From: Mytilus trossulus
Lineage: Eukaryota; Mollusca; Bivalvia; Mytilida; Mytilidae
Assembly: GCF_036588685.1 (NCBI RefSeq)
Contig: NC_086375.1
Location: 44,733,270 to 44,797,269, forward strand
Length of the DNA stretch: 64,000 bases
Direction of reading: 5' to 3'
In this document: one piece after another, positions 1-24,260 of the stretch
How the letters are laid out: the number at the start of each line of letters is the position of its first letter
Position numbering within the stretch: position 1 is the stretch's first letter
Made by a program: the position numbers and the translations under genes
Notes under the pieces: model-generated
Seen by the model: only the letters and a program-made list of their open reading frames with translations
Database searches by the model: none
Told to the model about the DNA's origin: nothing

Positions 1-1240
1 GTAAATATGTGAAACTATTTGCTATATGGATTGAAAATATCAGTGACTTATTTTAGTGGGAGCTTAAAATAAACGCATCTTTTCATGAAGATATACGATT
101 GTAGGTCTCTTACTAAGAAACAAATTTACTTATATAAGTGAATATGGACACCAGTGTTACTCAAATAATTGTCTCAAGATAACTAAAGACTTGATGAAAA
201 GATCCTTGCAAATTGTTTATAAAATGTTTTGTTCAATAAAAGGTCCCTTCTGTTTTCTGTTCGTGAGGGTTTTTAGATTTATTATTCAAGATTTATGGTA
301 GTTTTAAAATCAATTATCTAAAAAAAATTCAAGCCCCAAGAAATTAATAAATGGTTGGTTCACTATAAGGCAGGATCCATTTCAATTCTAAGGGTACTTG
401 GATTTGTGATTCCATAGGAAGCAGACTTATATCCTCCAAAATATTGCTTTGCATGAAAACTCTTGTTTGTTTTATCGGTTTTTGGATGTATAATTTTACA
501 TAACTAGCTTTCTAAATTTTGTGGATTTTCTATATTTTCTTTCAGGAGTATTGAATTTTATTTGTTTAATTATATAATTTATTTCTTGTGCCATCTTTAG
601 CAGAAATCAAGGTTTTTTTAAATGTTGTTTCATAAAATTTTGTAACGATCTTAAATCTTGTACAAATGTCCTCCCATTTCAGTATTCTGAAATTTGTTGT
701 TCTAGCGGTATGCCTCTTTAAAAGTGGCACATTGTGATTTCTTGACAGCTGTTTGAGTAGCAATATTCAAACCTTGAAAATATGTAATATTAATAACAAT
801 CAACATGACTTCTTTTATGAATTATCATAAAAATGTGATATTTTACTGTCTATTTTAAATAAAAGGATAACACTTTTTATTTTATTATTAAGTTAGAGTA
901 AAATGCTTTGGACTGTTATTAAATACAATTCACATGTCTTACCTTTAAACACAAACCAGTATGTTTATTCTTCAACTCAAAAGAAGGAGCAAAACAGATA
1001 TCTGTCCCACAATTCTTTTCTTTTTTGCAGCTACTACTAAATATAGATGCCCAGTCATAAGTAAGGTAAAAGCTCCAGTATGTTATTTAACTACGGTAAT
1101 GATTGCTTTCATTTCAGGATGGTGGTAATGGTAATTTTCTTCATTTCCCTTGTTTTAAAATAGCTAAAACAAAGATATGCATAATGGCTTGTTCTAAAGC
1201 CGAGACCATTTCACATATGTATATTGTGAAAGGATAAAAA
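1..1240. other. Gene-free stretch
   Basis: AT-rich sequence with frequent stops in all frames. I see no coding exon, RNA gene or clear repeat boundary here. Confidence 0.5.
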
Positions 1241-1962
1241 ACAAGAGGCTGTCACAACGACAGCAAACCGGATTTATTAGCATTTATTTGTGTCCTGGCA
1301 ATACCACAAGAACCATTACTGATGATTTGTGAAAGTGAAAATTGTCAATATCAAATTTGACCTCTATTTTGTCATCAGTATCAACATATTAAAATTTGAA
1401 AACCTTAGATTGAATGGTTTGTGAGTAAATGCAACAACATGAATGGAAACACCATTTTACGATCTTTCAAGAACCATAACTCCTGAACGGTAAAAGTCAA
1501 AATCGTCATTATTGAAATTGACCTCTATTTTGTCATCAGTAACTACATATTAAAATTTGAAAAGCTTTGGTTGAATGGTTCATGAGAAAATGCATGGACA
1601 CGACTGGAAACATCATTTTTCAATCTTTCAAGAACCATAACTCCTGAACGGTAAAAGTCAAAATTGTCATTATTGAACTTGACCTCCATTTTGTCACCAG
1701 TAACAACATATTAAAATTTGGGAAGCTTTGGTAGAACTGTTCATGCATAAATGCACGGACACGACTGGAAACGCCATTTTTCAATCTTTCAAGAACCATA
1801 ACTCCTGAACGGTAAAAGTCAAAATCGTCATTATTGAACTTGACCTCCATTTTGTCACCAGTAACAACATATTTAAATTTGGGAAGCTTTGGTTGAACGG
1901 TTCTTGAGTTAATGCACGGACAACATTTGATTGCCGCCCGACCGACCGCCCGCCCGCCGAGC
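1241..1962. repeat. Interspersed repeat with four 161-bp tandem units
   Basis: The motif CAAGAACCATAACTCCTGAA (first copy diverged) recurs at 1307, 1468, 1629 and 1790, an exact 161-bp spacing. The 5' edge has a short hairpin (GCTGTC/GACAGC). The 3' edge is a GC-rich tract of ACCG/CCGCC steps at about 1934-1960, similar to the GACN tracts at one end of other bivalve repeats in this window. The open frame on the minus strand at 1620-2180 only reflects the regular repeat and is not a gene. Confidence 0.75.
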
Positions 1963-3490
1963 ATCCCCAATTTAATAACCGACATTTTTGTCACAAAAAT
2001 CCTGTTAAAAATCATGAGGATTAACCCGGTCAGGGTATTCAAATTCTTGGGAGATGAACCGTCTTCTTGAATATAAAAAATAGCAATTACAAAAGAAAAA
2101 CTAAGAATAGGGGGTATCCTTCCAGGAGACAAAATCAATACCTGCAGAGCAAAAACGTGCATAAAGGAAAAGAACAGCACTTTAATTGCTGCTCTTCATT
2201 TCAGTCACAGCAAGGTCTTCAATACAAAACAAAAAAATCTCTGCAAGTTTAAGACAGCCCCTAGCACCTACATGGGAGAAATTCTCTGCCAAAATACTTA
2301 TACTTATATGATGTAACATCTCCAAATTGGGGCAGAGTCAAAAAAAATATACTAGAATGTTGCACATATTTAAAACAAAATAGCTCCTATGCATAGGTGT
2401 AAATATCAAACTATGTAGAATATATTTGGTAATTTAGGTATCAGTTGAAAGAAGGACTGGTGATCTTCGAAGAAGATATTTTGACTGATAATTTTTAATT
2501 ACACAAAAATTATATGAATAACGCCTGAAATTGAGGACACCTTGCCTGTTTCTCAGACATAAAGTACCAGGTTATGTGTAACCAAATTTCCAGTAATTAG
2601 TACAAATGTGCAAATAATTTTTTGGAGCTTAGTCAATGGAAAATTCAAACTTCCCTCAGAAAAAAATTTCATTAATATTTCTGTTCAAAATCTCCTCCAG
2701 TGATGAAATTGATGAATATACATGTAATTGTATGTACCAATACTCAATAATGACACACAACATTAAAATATCCTAAAAACTTGAATAGATTGGTATAAAT
2801 TAACATGATATGACACCAAAACGTGAAGTTTCCAATGTGATAGATTCAGGTTCTTGTGGTCCTCTTGTTTATTCCACTGGTAGTGAATTCAATATGAGGG
2901 TTTATAACTTTAATACAACACTAGTCAAGCCATGCTCAGTCATTGTGTGGAATTGTTTGGGTGCTTTTTGTTTTTGTTTATTTCTGCACAATTTTGACTA
3001 GAAGGAAATTTAAAAGTTGATGGTAAATATTTGGTAGTTGTTTAATTTGTTGAAAGGTTTTGAGAATTCTTACAATTTAGAGCTTTACTGTTAGCAAAGC
3101 CACATATCTTCTGTTGAAGATCATATCTTTAAATGTTTGCTTTATGGTGTTTGTGGTTGCTGTCTCATTGAGATATTCATATACATGTACCTCAAATTTA
3201 CCCTATTCACAGAAATGAAAGCTATATTGCCTGTGTCAAACCGGCAAATTTCTCCAAAAAACAAAGTAGAATATTGTACAATGTATTACAATAACAATAA
3301 ATGTTAACTATATAAGAATTTAGAGCACAAAAAAAAGTTTATTCATAGAATAAGATTCAATTCATAGCACTCATAAAACAATAGCACATCATTTAATGAT
3401 AAAAAAAAATCGAGTAGATGAAAATAATATTATATACTATATACTCAGTAAAATCTCCATAAATGAATCTTATACATACACAAAACATTT
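1963..3490. other. Gene-free stretch
   Basis: AT-rich sequence with short chance open frames only (for example 2067-2252 and 2810-3001), none with recognisable domains or splice context. Confidence 0.45.
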
Positions 3491-3648
3491 AATGAATGGC
3501 TATTATCTATTTTGAATTTATTGAACCATAAAACTAATTTTTTACTCTTCACATTGAAATAATCCGCGATGCGGATTATGTAAAATGTGAAGAGTCAAAA
3601 ATTAGTTTTATGGTTCAATAAAATCAAAATAAATTATTGCCATTCATT
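3491..3648. mobile_element. Fold-back MITE, long palindrome
   Basis: The two halves are inverted copies: the left arm begins AATGAATGGC and the right arm ends GCCATTCATT. The arms pair almost throughout, with a centre of AATCCGCGATGCGGATT at about 3562-3578. Arm length is about 75 bp, so this is a nearly complete hairpin with no coding capacity. Superfamily not assigned. Confidence 0.8.
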
Positions 3649-4088
3649 ATAAATAAATTTCTATCAAAAATAAGGCTCAAAGAACTTTTTATGTTATTTA
3701 TATTAACAATAACAACGTATGTGTACATATGTTGGCGTATGAATACACAACATCAGAGTGGGGTGTCGCCATCAAAATTGACAACATTGAAAATAAAACT
3801 AATAATTTTAACAAATCAGAAGACAGTAAAAACACCAAATTTATTTATTCTAAAGTAATGTAAATGTACCTTTTGTTTTCAGAAAAACATGTAACAAAAA
3901 GGCTTTTTTTAAATTCCTCTATACAAGGATAAAACTAGAAGTCTTACTGGTAATATTGCTTGACGTGACATATATAAATGATATTTATGTATACTATTAA
4001 TTCAAACATTATAATAATATTAAAATGTTTTTTTAATGCAAATAAATACTACAGAATCAGCTGGTTTGTAACGATTACAACTCGCATC

Positions 4089-4094
4089 TTTATT
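4089..4094 (-). promoter_or_regulatory. Polyadenylation signal AATAAA for WDR53
   Basis: TTTATT on the plus strand reads AATAAA on the minus strand, about 200 nt beyond the WDR53 stop codon. Candidate only; no 3' end data are available. Confidence 0.4.
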
Positions 4095-4295
4095 TGTGAT
4101 TTTCCTCCATAATTTTTAAAGGTTTAATAAGACTTCACATTTTTACAAATGGTTAAGGATTTGCAATAATAATTTCATGCATCACTTTCTAAATAAACAA
4201 TATGATCTCACAACAAATGTTTGTACTTGCATGGTACATGGTTTCAGGAAATAGACTATCAAATCATGTTTATATGTCTACTAAAATCAACACTA

Positions 4296-5330
4296 TCAAA
4301 GTTCCAAATTCAAAATTGTAACATTTGGAGATTGATCAGCTATGGCAATTTTCTGAGAACCATCCAAAATAAATGGTTTCATCCAGTTAATTTTTCCAAC
4401 ATGTTGAATCTCAGATATTTTTGCTGCTTCAGACACAGATTCATTTCTAACGTCCTCCCCATTTGTATGTCCATTGGAAGTTGTGTCTCCATTTGTAGCC
4501 AACTCCGTTTCTACTTGGTCTGCCTTTTCTAAATCCCATATGCAAATGCTACAATCATTACCACCCGAAATTAACTTTTTATTTGACAGAAAGTGTACTT
4601 GAGATGTTCCTTGTGAATGAGCATGAAGACTATACAGTTCCCTTATATTTTTTCTTGAAATGTCAAAAACTGCTACATGTCCATTTTCTAAGGCTGCTGC
4701 TAAATAATGGCCATCTAATGATGCTGCAAGGTTATGAACAAGGGGAGGATTAAACATATAAGCATCACCTTCAGCATTGACGCTCTGCAATTCTTGCATG
4801 TTAAACTGATCAACACATTTGGGGCGAGAAAAATCCCAATGGATTAATTTAGAGTCTAAGCCACCAGTTATAATCTCCCATGGTTTACGTGGTCGGAAAC
4901 AAGCAGTTGAACAAATGTTTGTATGCTTTGATCGCAGTGTCTTGAATACTTTTTTGTCATATAAATCAACTATTTTTATCTCCCCTGAATCATCACATGC
5001 TGCTAAATATTTTTCTTTCTCATCCAATACAATCTGATTAATCTCTTCCTGATTATATTCAAAACAGTCAACTAGCTCATCTAAGTTCTTAATGTCATAG
5101 ACTTTAATTTTTTCATCAAAGGAAACATATAAAATATTTTCTTTCTCTTTAGAGAAACAAACAGAAGTACAACCAGTGTCAGTATTATCTATCTTTTTAA
5201 GAAGTGATCCATCTGATTTCCAAATACAAAGTTCACCATTTTCACTACCACTTGCAAGAAAGGATGCTGTCTTATCGACATCAACACAAAGAACAGATGC
5301 AGTATGACCTCCTGTTAATGTTGCTGTCAT
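4296..5330 (-). CDS. WDR53: WD repeat-containing protein 53 (WDR53)
   Basis: A 344-residue WD40 protein encoded in one exon, close to the 358 residues of the human protein. The opening (MTATLTGGHTASVLCVDVD) and internal blocks such as EEINQIVL, ADQS and KINW match the WDR53 family. WD-type blade endings are visible as LCIWKSD, IKVYD, IKIVDL, LIHWDF, VAVFD and ICIWDL, consistent with a seven-bladed propeller. A low-complexity acidic and Asn/Thr-rich insert (about residues 285-315) precedes the final blade, as in vertebrate WDR53. The family is listed among DDB1-CUL4-associated WD40 proteins; that role is inferred here. I start at the ATG at 5330 because the reverse strand reads TATTTTCAG immediately before A-ATG, a splice acceptor. 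The frame extending to 5462 is then intron read-through, and a 5' untranslated exon should lie upstream. The gene is head-to-head with AMMECR1. Confidence 0.92.
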   Translation of the reverse strand: MTATLTGGHTASVLCVDVDKTASFLASGSENGELCIWKSDGSLLKKIDNTDTGCTSVCFSKEKENILYVSFDEKIKVYDIKNLDELVDCFEYNQEEINQIVLDEKEKYLAACDDSGEIKIVDLYDKKVFKTLRSKHTNICSTACFRPRKPWEIITGGLDSKLIHWDFSRPKCVDQFNMQELQSVNAEGDAYMFNPPLVHNLAASLDGHYLAAALENGHVAVFDISRKNIRELYSLHAHSQGTSQVHFLSNKKLISGGNDCSICIWDLEKADQVETELATNGDTTSNGHTNGEDVRNESVSEAAKISEIQHVGKINWMKPFILDGSQKIAIADQSPNVTILNLEL

Positions 5331-6056
5331 TCTGAAAATAGAAATAGATAGCAAAGATGTGAAGTTGATCACATTGCTTCTTGGACATTTAGTTTTCAAA
5401 ACCTGAACAGCAAAATAAGTTTTTTTTTTTTTTTGGTTTACCAGATCTGACATGTCTGACAATTGTCATGTATATATATTTATATTTCATCATTAAAACT
5501 AGCGAAAATGTACAAACTATATTGTTAAAACAATCTTCATTTTTTTCAGGTATAAATTTATTCAATTGTTAATTTTCAATTTTTGGATAGAGTTATACTT
5601 TAAAAAAGCATTTTTTTTACAATAAACCTGAAACTTAAGAGAATATATGTTAAATTATTCTAAATGAAGAGTTGAACAAATTTATTCTTTCAAGATGATG
5701 TCAAATAAAATATAATAAATTGTGTAAAAGCATGACCAATATAAAAGTTATTACAAATATTCCATATTTCAGTTGAAACTTTTCAATTTAATATTGTGCC
5801 AGAAATCAATGTCCATTTGTTTACATGAAAACAATAAGATTTTTTTTCAATTATAGATATATTCTTAATCAAGGTCAAGTTAAATTTTCATGATTTTGGC
5901 TTTTGTCGTTGTTAAGTTATATCCCTTTCCCAAGAATTCAACTTTTGATGAATTGATTCATAACAATTATATCAGTACATATAAAGGAACTCATTTTCTA
6001 AAAGATTTTTAAAAGGCAATGTATTAATATTGATAAATGACATTTTGTGGATTTTG
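5331..6056. other. Probable WDR53 5' intron
   Basis: The acceptor-like TATTTTCAG (minus strand) at 5331-5339 implies an intron reaching upstream. I cannot place the 5' untranslated exon. No other gene is seen. Confidence 0.4.
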
Positions 6057-6320
6057 CATACCTGCCAACTGTCACTATTTGCAAGGGATTTCCTCCATTG
6101 AGGCTTCCAAATTGAAATTTTGAAAGAGCATTTTTTTGTCCACAATTAAAACAAAATAATTAATTTCACAATGACTTTAGGCTTTTAAAAGTACATGTAT
6201 GAAGAAGCCAAAAAACAACATCAAAATGTATTTGCAGGTGCCCTTGAAGTTTTTTTAGGACTATGACAGTCATCTTGCACGCAAAACCCCCATGGGCATT
6301 TTGAAAAGTTGGCAGGTATG
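6057..6320. mobile_element. MITE with CATACCTGCCAACT termini
   Basis: Terminal inverted repeats CATACCTGCCAACT (6057-6070) and AGTTGGCAGGTATG (6307-6320) bound a 264-bp AT-rich non-coding element. GATTTTG flanks it on both sides, a 7-bp target-site duplication. No open frame of note. Confidence 0.85.
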
Positions 6321-7186
6321 GATTTTGTTTCTTTTCTTTGGTAAATTTTTGAAGACTCTTGTTTGTTATTCAGTATAAACTACATGTAATTTCTGAATGC
6401 TATATAATAGTATAATTGTTTTTTAAGTAGTGAACTCCTTTATTTAGATTATAATCTATTTCTATTATGGGACATATTTCATTATCATGATAATCGCTAT
6501 TTTAGGAATTTTTCCTTTCATCTTACTGACTGATCATTTCCTTTCTCAGCACAGTAGAATGAACTGAAAAATTATGGCTAGAAACTAAGGGTGCACATGC
6601 CCATTGTCAATGAACTTAACAACATCATTGGTTTAAAAATAGTGGTAAACAGATTATTGGTCATCTTAACTCAATTGCTTTTCTCACTTATGGCGTGCCG
6701 ACTCCCGTGAGAAAATCAATCTTGTTGAGATAACCAAGGATAATCTTTAATATTATTTAAAGAGATCCAGGATATAGAAAAAGGGGAAGGGCCAACCAGG
6801 CAATGTTAGAAGTGGGACATGTAAAAAAAAAAAATGCTTTAACCTTATATATATAAATCATTAACCTGTTCCCATTTTTATTACCTTCAAGTGAACTCAG
6901 CAATCTTAATTTTAAAATGATGAATGGAAAAAAAAAACAATAGAGAAAAAACAGAAGCAATTTGTCTTCATGGTCTTGGTCACAAATTAAAGTTTCTGAA
7001 GACCAAAAATGGTGTGGATTTACATTTGCAAGTGTTGCCAGAGTATCTTCTTTCTTGGTATTAATTTTTCTAGATGTCATAATTATTTGGACTAGGTGCT
7101 ATAAGTCTAGATTGCAATAGTGAATAGTCTGCCATTGCCAAGGTATAATTTTATCAATTTTGATTTTTTTAATAGTTTACTTTGTT

Positions 7187-7306
7187 CAAATAATTATGAC
7201 GTCTTGGAAGGCTATTTTAAATTTTTGCTTTAACGCCTTCCTGCGACGATGTAAGGCTTCAAAGAAAAAAAATATAATAGCCTTTCAAGATGCTATAATT
7301 ATTTGG
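7187..7306. mobile_element. Degraded fold-back MITE, same family as 7347-7459
   Basis: The left arm CAAATAATTATGACGTCTTG and an inverted right arm ending TATAATTATTTGG match, with several substitutions, the arms of the neighbouring intact copy. A further isolated arm of the family lies at about 7077-7100. Confidence 0.65.
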
Positions 7307-7346
7307 AATATAGTTTCATATGCCATGGAACACCTCGAGCTCAAAG

Positions 7347-7459
7347 CTAGTCCAAATAATTATGACGTTTGGCAAGGCTATTTTAATTTTTTTCTGGGAC
7401 GCCTTCCTACAGAAAAATAATAAAATAGCCTTGCCAGACGTCATAATTATTTGGACTAG
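7347..7459. mobile_element. Intact fold-back MITE, 113 bp
   Basis: Inverted arms of about 39 bp beginning CTAGTCCAAATAATTATGAC and ending with its reverse complement, with one mismatch (T/C in the GACGT-TGG block). CTCAAAG occurs on both sides (7340-7346 and 7460-7466), a 7-bp target duplication that could be read as up to 9 bp because the terminus is palindromic. Non-coding. Confidence 0.85.
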
Positions 7460-7510
7460 CTCAAAGCCAGATAATAAAATAGGCTATCCTTCTTAATTTT
7501 TTAGTAAAAG

Positions 7511-7590
7511 CAAGGATTTGTATAGTTAACTATACCTGGGAACAGTATATCTAACGTTAATATATATGTTCCCGACTATACAAATCCTTG
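7511..7590. mobile_element. Short fold-back MITE, 80 bp
   Basis: Termini CAAGGATTTGTATAGT and ACTATACAAATCCTTG are perfect inverted repeats, and an inner GGGAACA/TGTTCCC pair extends the hairpin. GTAAAAG is present on both sides (7504-7510, 7591-7597), a 7-bp target duplication. Confidence 0.85.
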
Positions 7591-7599
7591 GTAAAAGCA

Positions 7600-8156
7600 A
7601 AACAACTATTAAATCAAATTGGCATATATGATTGACCTTCATGGCAATGGCATAATGTCTTTAGTGGCTCAGTGCCAAAATAAATGTTTAGTGCCAGTGG
7701 TCCCCCAAAACTGTCAGACCTATTCTTTATAAACCAGAGACATATGTCTCTGTAAACCTATAAACTTTAACATGTTCATTATGCAAAAGTTTCAAAGTCA
7801 ATTAGTTATTGCTGAGGGTGTGTCATATATGTTTTGTATTGTATATGAATATGTGCTAATATAGAACAATATTTCTTGCATACTTTAATAATTTTGGTGC
7901 CTCATGTCATCCCATTCATCTGCTTTTCGAAGGTTTTCTACGCTTTACCTTACATTTTGAGAAAAAACAGAGTTAATCCGAATGAAAACTGGATCGCCTG
8001 CTTGTGTTTCGACTCACACCAAAGAGCCAAGTAAAATTAGTAAAAATAAAATTTAAACCAGTCAAATAAAAAAAAATTGGATCTTTTCTATATCTGATAT
8101 GAAAAACCTACTCAAAGATTTGGTTCCGAAAGGTTTGTTTGAGTTTTTGGGATAAT
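7600..8156. promoter_or_regulatory. Candidate AMMECR1 upstream region
   Basis: Sequence directly upstream of the AMMECR1 start, between two divergently oriented genes. I see no TATA box that stands out from the AT-rich background. The assignment rests on position only, and part of it is probably 5' UTR. Confidence 0.35.
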
Positions 8157-19587
<11,431 letters not shown>

Positions 19588-22500
19588 TGATAGCTTTGTA
19601 CAGCAGGGATCCAGTAGCTCAACTCATTCTCACAAGGACCACTGAAGAAACCATTTTACAGGGAACCAGATCTTGTATGCATGATTTCAAATCTAATTAT
19701 GACTTTCTCATCAGTTAATAAATATGTTACATGATGTTGGTTCATCTGAAAAACAAAACCATTAACATCCATTAATTTATTGAAAAGTTTGTCAAGAAAG
19801 CTTTAGTTTTATGTGTAGATTAATCCTTCAAAATATTATACACCCATCTACATGTATACACCCATCATATTTACGATCAGTAATACACCTTTTAGCAAAA
19901 TGTAAAATATTTTAAAAATTACCAATAACATTTGAGATCTGTTCTCTAATCTCAAATAGTTTTTAGTCAAATTTGAAACCAACCTTTTAGGAAATACAAA
20001 AAATGTATATAGCTTGTACAATTTTTACTTAACAAATATTTTGTTTTTTTAATGATAAAAATAAGAACTAAGAAATTTTGTAAGGATTTTTCCACAGAAA
20101 CTCTTGATAAACTTATTGATTTAAAAATTGATTATGTTTTTTTATCCCATAAACACACATAGGCTTTGTCACTGCAAGAACAATTAACCTGTATGTATGT
20201 ATGATTTCATTTTTTACCATGTCTTGAATGTAACTTAAAAGATACTTATCAATCAAAATACAAACCTATAAACACAATCAGCTGCATATCAGGGTATAGT
20301 GTTTGGTAACACCTTTCATGTTTGCATGATCATGGAATATTCAAATCTTGTAGGTAAATATGTTAAACAGTTTCATACGCCATTACTGTATCATTCGTAA
20401 GATCTCATTCTTGTCTTTGAAAGTAGAATCAGACATTTTGTGAGCATTACGTCTGCTTTCAATTAGACAAAGAACATAACTTTAGCAGTGTATCTCTAAG
20501 TCATCATCTTTAAGAGGCCTTTTTAAACTGTGTACTGTTTTAACTTAGTTATCATGCAAAGAATCTCATTTGCTCTACATATATGTATATGCTCTTGTTG
20601 TATCAACCATTTCTAAAAATGTATTTGTTTAGCATCAAATTTTGTTAAGAGGAGAATGAAATTGACGTGTACTTTTTTTTTACTTTATTGTTAAAAGTTG
20701 GATCCTTTAGAAAATATTGTATGACTAACAGAATGTAGAAAGTCATGTGCTGACCCAAAAAGACAACTTTTATTCCTAACTGGGATGATAAAATATATAG
20801 TAGGCTTGAAAATCATATTACTGGAACTGAACAGCATTGGTATGCAATTGTTAATTTTGTTATATTTTTATCGAAATGAAACATTTTTCCATAATGAAGA
20901 TCTAATGACAGAATTGTGTTTTGTTTGCAAAACAAAACCAGCATTATAGCAGAAAAAGTTATTGCATTAAGGCATAGTAATTGTTTTTTTCAAATAGTCT
21001 GTCTACACATGAAATCATTTTATACAAATCTAATTTGTTAATCAGAAAAGTAATCATTTGATCAACACTTTTTTCAAATCTTGACTGAAAAAATACTTGA
21101 AAATTCAAATTTCTGTCAGATAAAATTTATGAAATCAAAAGAGCAAAATCTGGTCTTATAACTTAATTAATATCTCAAATTTAATTCAACCAATAAAATT
21201 GTTTATTTTTGACCAACTTTTTGCATTTACACATGCAGTCTCAGGGATCACTTATTTACATGTTTAACATTTATTGTGTATAGACTTTACCACAAAAACC
21301 TGCAAGCAATAATATTTTCAAACCACCAACCTGAAGTATAATATGTCCAGTTAATCTTATTTTCCTGGCTCATTTATACTTCCAAAGTGACAACCAACAT
21401 GGCTCTTCTTGGCAGTCAGTTGGAAGTGAAAAGTAATAAATCTTTAATACTTAGGGTTTATTTTGTATGATTCTATGCACTCTTTGGCAAAATTTTATTT
21501 TTATATTTTTCATTCAAAAAATTTCAAATGCCATGACGATTTTCCATTCATGGCCTTGTAGGTCAATGAGGGGCAACACACATTTCAAGCAAGAAGTAAG
21601 ACTATTTGGCAGACATACAAGAGATATGTTGTGTGGCATTCATGTAGTTGTCCGAGTAAAAGTATGAATGAGCTCTATAAATAAACGAAAAAAAAAGAAA
21701 AAAAAATAGAAAATAAGTTTACCTTCAATAATGGGTTAGAAATTTATATTTAGTCAAACAAAAATATATTTAACTTTTAAAAGGATAGAAATGTGTTAGT
21801 TTTGTTTCCTTTAATGTAGTTTTTATGGACTAATTGCTATAAAAGTCCTTTTGCATTTTTTTTTATCTTAGTTAGATTTATTGCCTTGTTGTTTGAAATT
21901 GTGATGTTTGTAACTTCCATGAGTTATCATTGTTATTAGAGCTAAAGGTCCTTGGCTGTACAAAAATATTAGGATATTTCAATATATTTGTCATTTATAT
22001 ATTCAAAATATTGTTAAACATTAGTATATATCTAGAGTTGGTTAAATGTTTGAATTTTATACTTAATTCATATTTTATGTGTGCATGTTTTAGTGTGTTT
22101 CAATTTTATGTGTTGTTGGTACATTCTGTCTGTTAAGTGTGTTCCAAGATGGAAGGATTTTATGCCGACTTATTTTGATTCTTTTTATTTTACAAATGCT
22201 TCTTCTCAGGATTGCAGATTAATAAATTATTGCCATGCTGTACTGCTGAATTTAAGGATAATGGTTCAATGACAGTAGATTGATTAAAAAATAGTTATTA
22301 AAAAAAACTTAACTGAACACCTTAATAATTACGTGCATTAGCAATCCTGTTTTAGTTAGGGAGATTTCATTCAGAAATATTGTGGTTTACAATTTTATTT
22401 TTGAAAATAAGTTGAAAGTCCAGTTCTGTCATTTGCTTTCCTTTCAGGTGAGAATAGAGAAAAATACATACCGGTACTTTGATTATAATTTTATTTAAGG

Positions 22501-23295
22501 TATACTTTTGGATATCTTAATTTTGATGGGAATACATTTATTTTAAATTTTAATATCTCTAAATTCCAAAAGAAATGATTTATTCTGTTTGCCATAACTG
22601 TTTATTATTTATATGTAAATGGATTTATGGTGTATTTCAAATATCTCAACTTTTATATGCTTACACTGCATCATAAAAATCATAAACAAGAATATTATAC
22701 CAAGAAATCTATATTAAGTAATTCAAATTATACAAAAGTATCTCTATGCATTGTTTTTAGATCTACTAAACCTTATAGCAGTCAGCAGAAAATAAATAAT
22801 ACATGATTAAAGGAAAGTTAAAAGCAAAAAGGAATCTTTTATGTTACTCTTAAGATCCACAAATTTTAAAGCAGGTTGTGATAGGTGTTTAAAATTCATA
22901 AAACATTGGTACAAGTGAAGAACATCATTTTAAATAGTGAACAAATGTTGATTTTTGTTTTACATTACTGATGAATAAATAATTAGACATTCTCATACTG
23001 TTTGTAGAGTTGGTCTTGAAAGATCTCTCAATGTTTTTCTTATGTTTTATAAAGTTGTGAATGGTATATAAGTTTTTATATTGTCAGTATATTGTATGAA
23101 TTGTGGCAATGGCCACACAAATTAAGCTTCTAAATGATATTTTAGGGTTATGATGTATGAAGGATTGATTATATATGAATGAGTGTCAAATAAAATAAAA
23201 AAATGAAAATAATACTTTGTGTTATACCTTACTTGGCATCCAAAGGATATCTAGTTTTAGAATTTTATCTGGGGAATTTATTCATCAACAATCAT
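19588..23295 (+). other. AMMECR1 3' UTR and downstream region
   Basis: The first AATAAA after the stop is at 19717-19722, about 130 nt downstream, and would give a short 3' UTR; later candidates exist near 22975 and 23186. Apart from these I see no gene, and the open frames in this interval look random. Confidence 0.45.
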
Positions 23296-24260
23296 AGTTA
23301 ACAGTTAAAAAGAAGAATATAGGGGTAAAGTACCACTTTCGGGTTATATATCTCCATTACTAAAGCAGCTAGAGCAGAACTGACAGAGTAATAAATTATC
23401 AACCGGTTGAAGTTTTTAGGTTTTGTTTTAATTATAATTGTTAGAGAGACATTTTAAAAAGTAAGAATGTCAGAGCAGAACAATAAGATCTACAAATAAG
23501 CAAAACATGGGTCAAATCAACATCTGTACCCTACTTTGCAGAAACAATTACAGATTGCAAAATTGTTTAGTGAAATAAGATCTACAAGTTAATCAACATG
23601 TCTAAAATAGTCAATTGCCCCTTATGAGAGTTATTGCATTAGCCCTATCAAAGATGATTTAGCATAATTATGCACACAAATTGTAAAAAGCAAAAATGTT
23701 CAACAAAAACAGAAATTACAAATAAGTCAACATGGTCAAAATCGTAAATTGACCCTACAGGAGTTATTGATCATGAAAGATGGTTCTTACCTATTTTGGG
23801 CAAAAAACATAAGATAAATAGTTCAACAATATATACAAAAATGTTCACCAATTTGAGATTGTCAATTGACCTCATTGAGGAGTTATTACCCTTAAAAGGT
23901 TAGTTTTATCCATGTGTGTGTGTTGATTTGCAAAAAAATGTAATATATTTCAGCACTGATAAAAAACATTTTCAAAATCCCATATTTTTACCAGGTGAGA
24001 AATTCAGGTTCTTCTTTTGAATACTTGTCATGAACTGGAAAAAAACTAACAACTTTATATGGTGTATGTAATGATTTTACAGTGTACATGCCTGTCTATC
24101 TAACTCTATCATATATCATCTGACCTTGTCTTGACCTCACTTTCATGGTTCTTTAGACAGGATAAGTTTCTGTGATTGGTTTATTTCTCTCATGCTATAA
24201 ACAAAGGGTCAACTATATTTGATGTATGCAATGATTGAAATGTGTACATGTTTGCAGGGG
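23296..24260. repeat. Decayed interspersed repeat, related to 13234-14008
   Basis: Phrases such as ATATAGGGGTAAAGTACCAC, GCAGCTAGAGCAGAACTGAC and repeated GTCAA-ATGG steps parallel the interior of the better-preserved copy. The distal part (24030-24240) contains two similar blocks with GTATGTAATGATTTTACAGT / GTATGCAATGATTGAAATGT and TCTGACCTTG-like text typical of a bivalve repeat. Heavily mutated. Confidence 0.55.

Noticed and set aside
1620-2180. 186-codon minus-strand frame
   Set aside because: It lies on the 161-bp tandem repeat, whose regularity creates the frame; the translated text merely repeats itself.
5331-5462. N-terminal extension of the WDR53 frame
   Set aside because: The extra 44 codons include a T/A homopolymer and follow directly on a splice-acceptor-like TATTTTCAG; the WDR53 family starts at the internal ATG at 5330.
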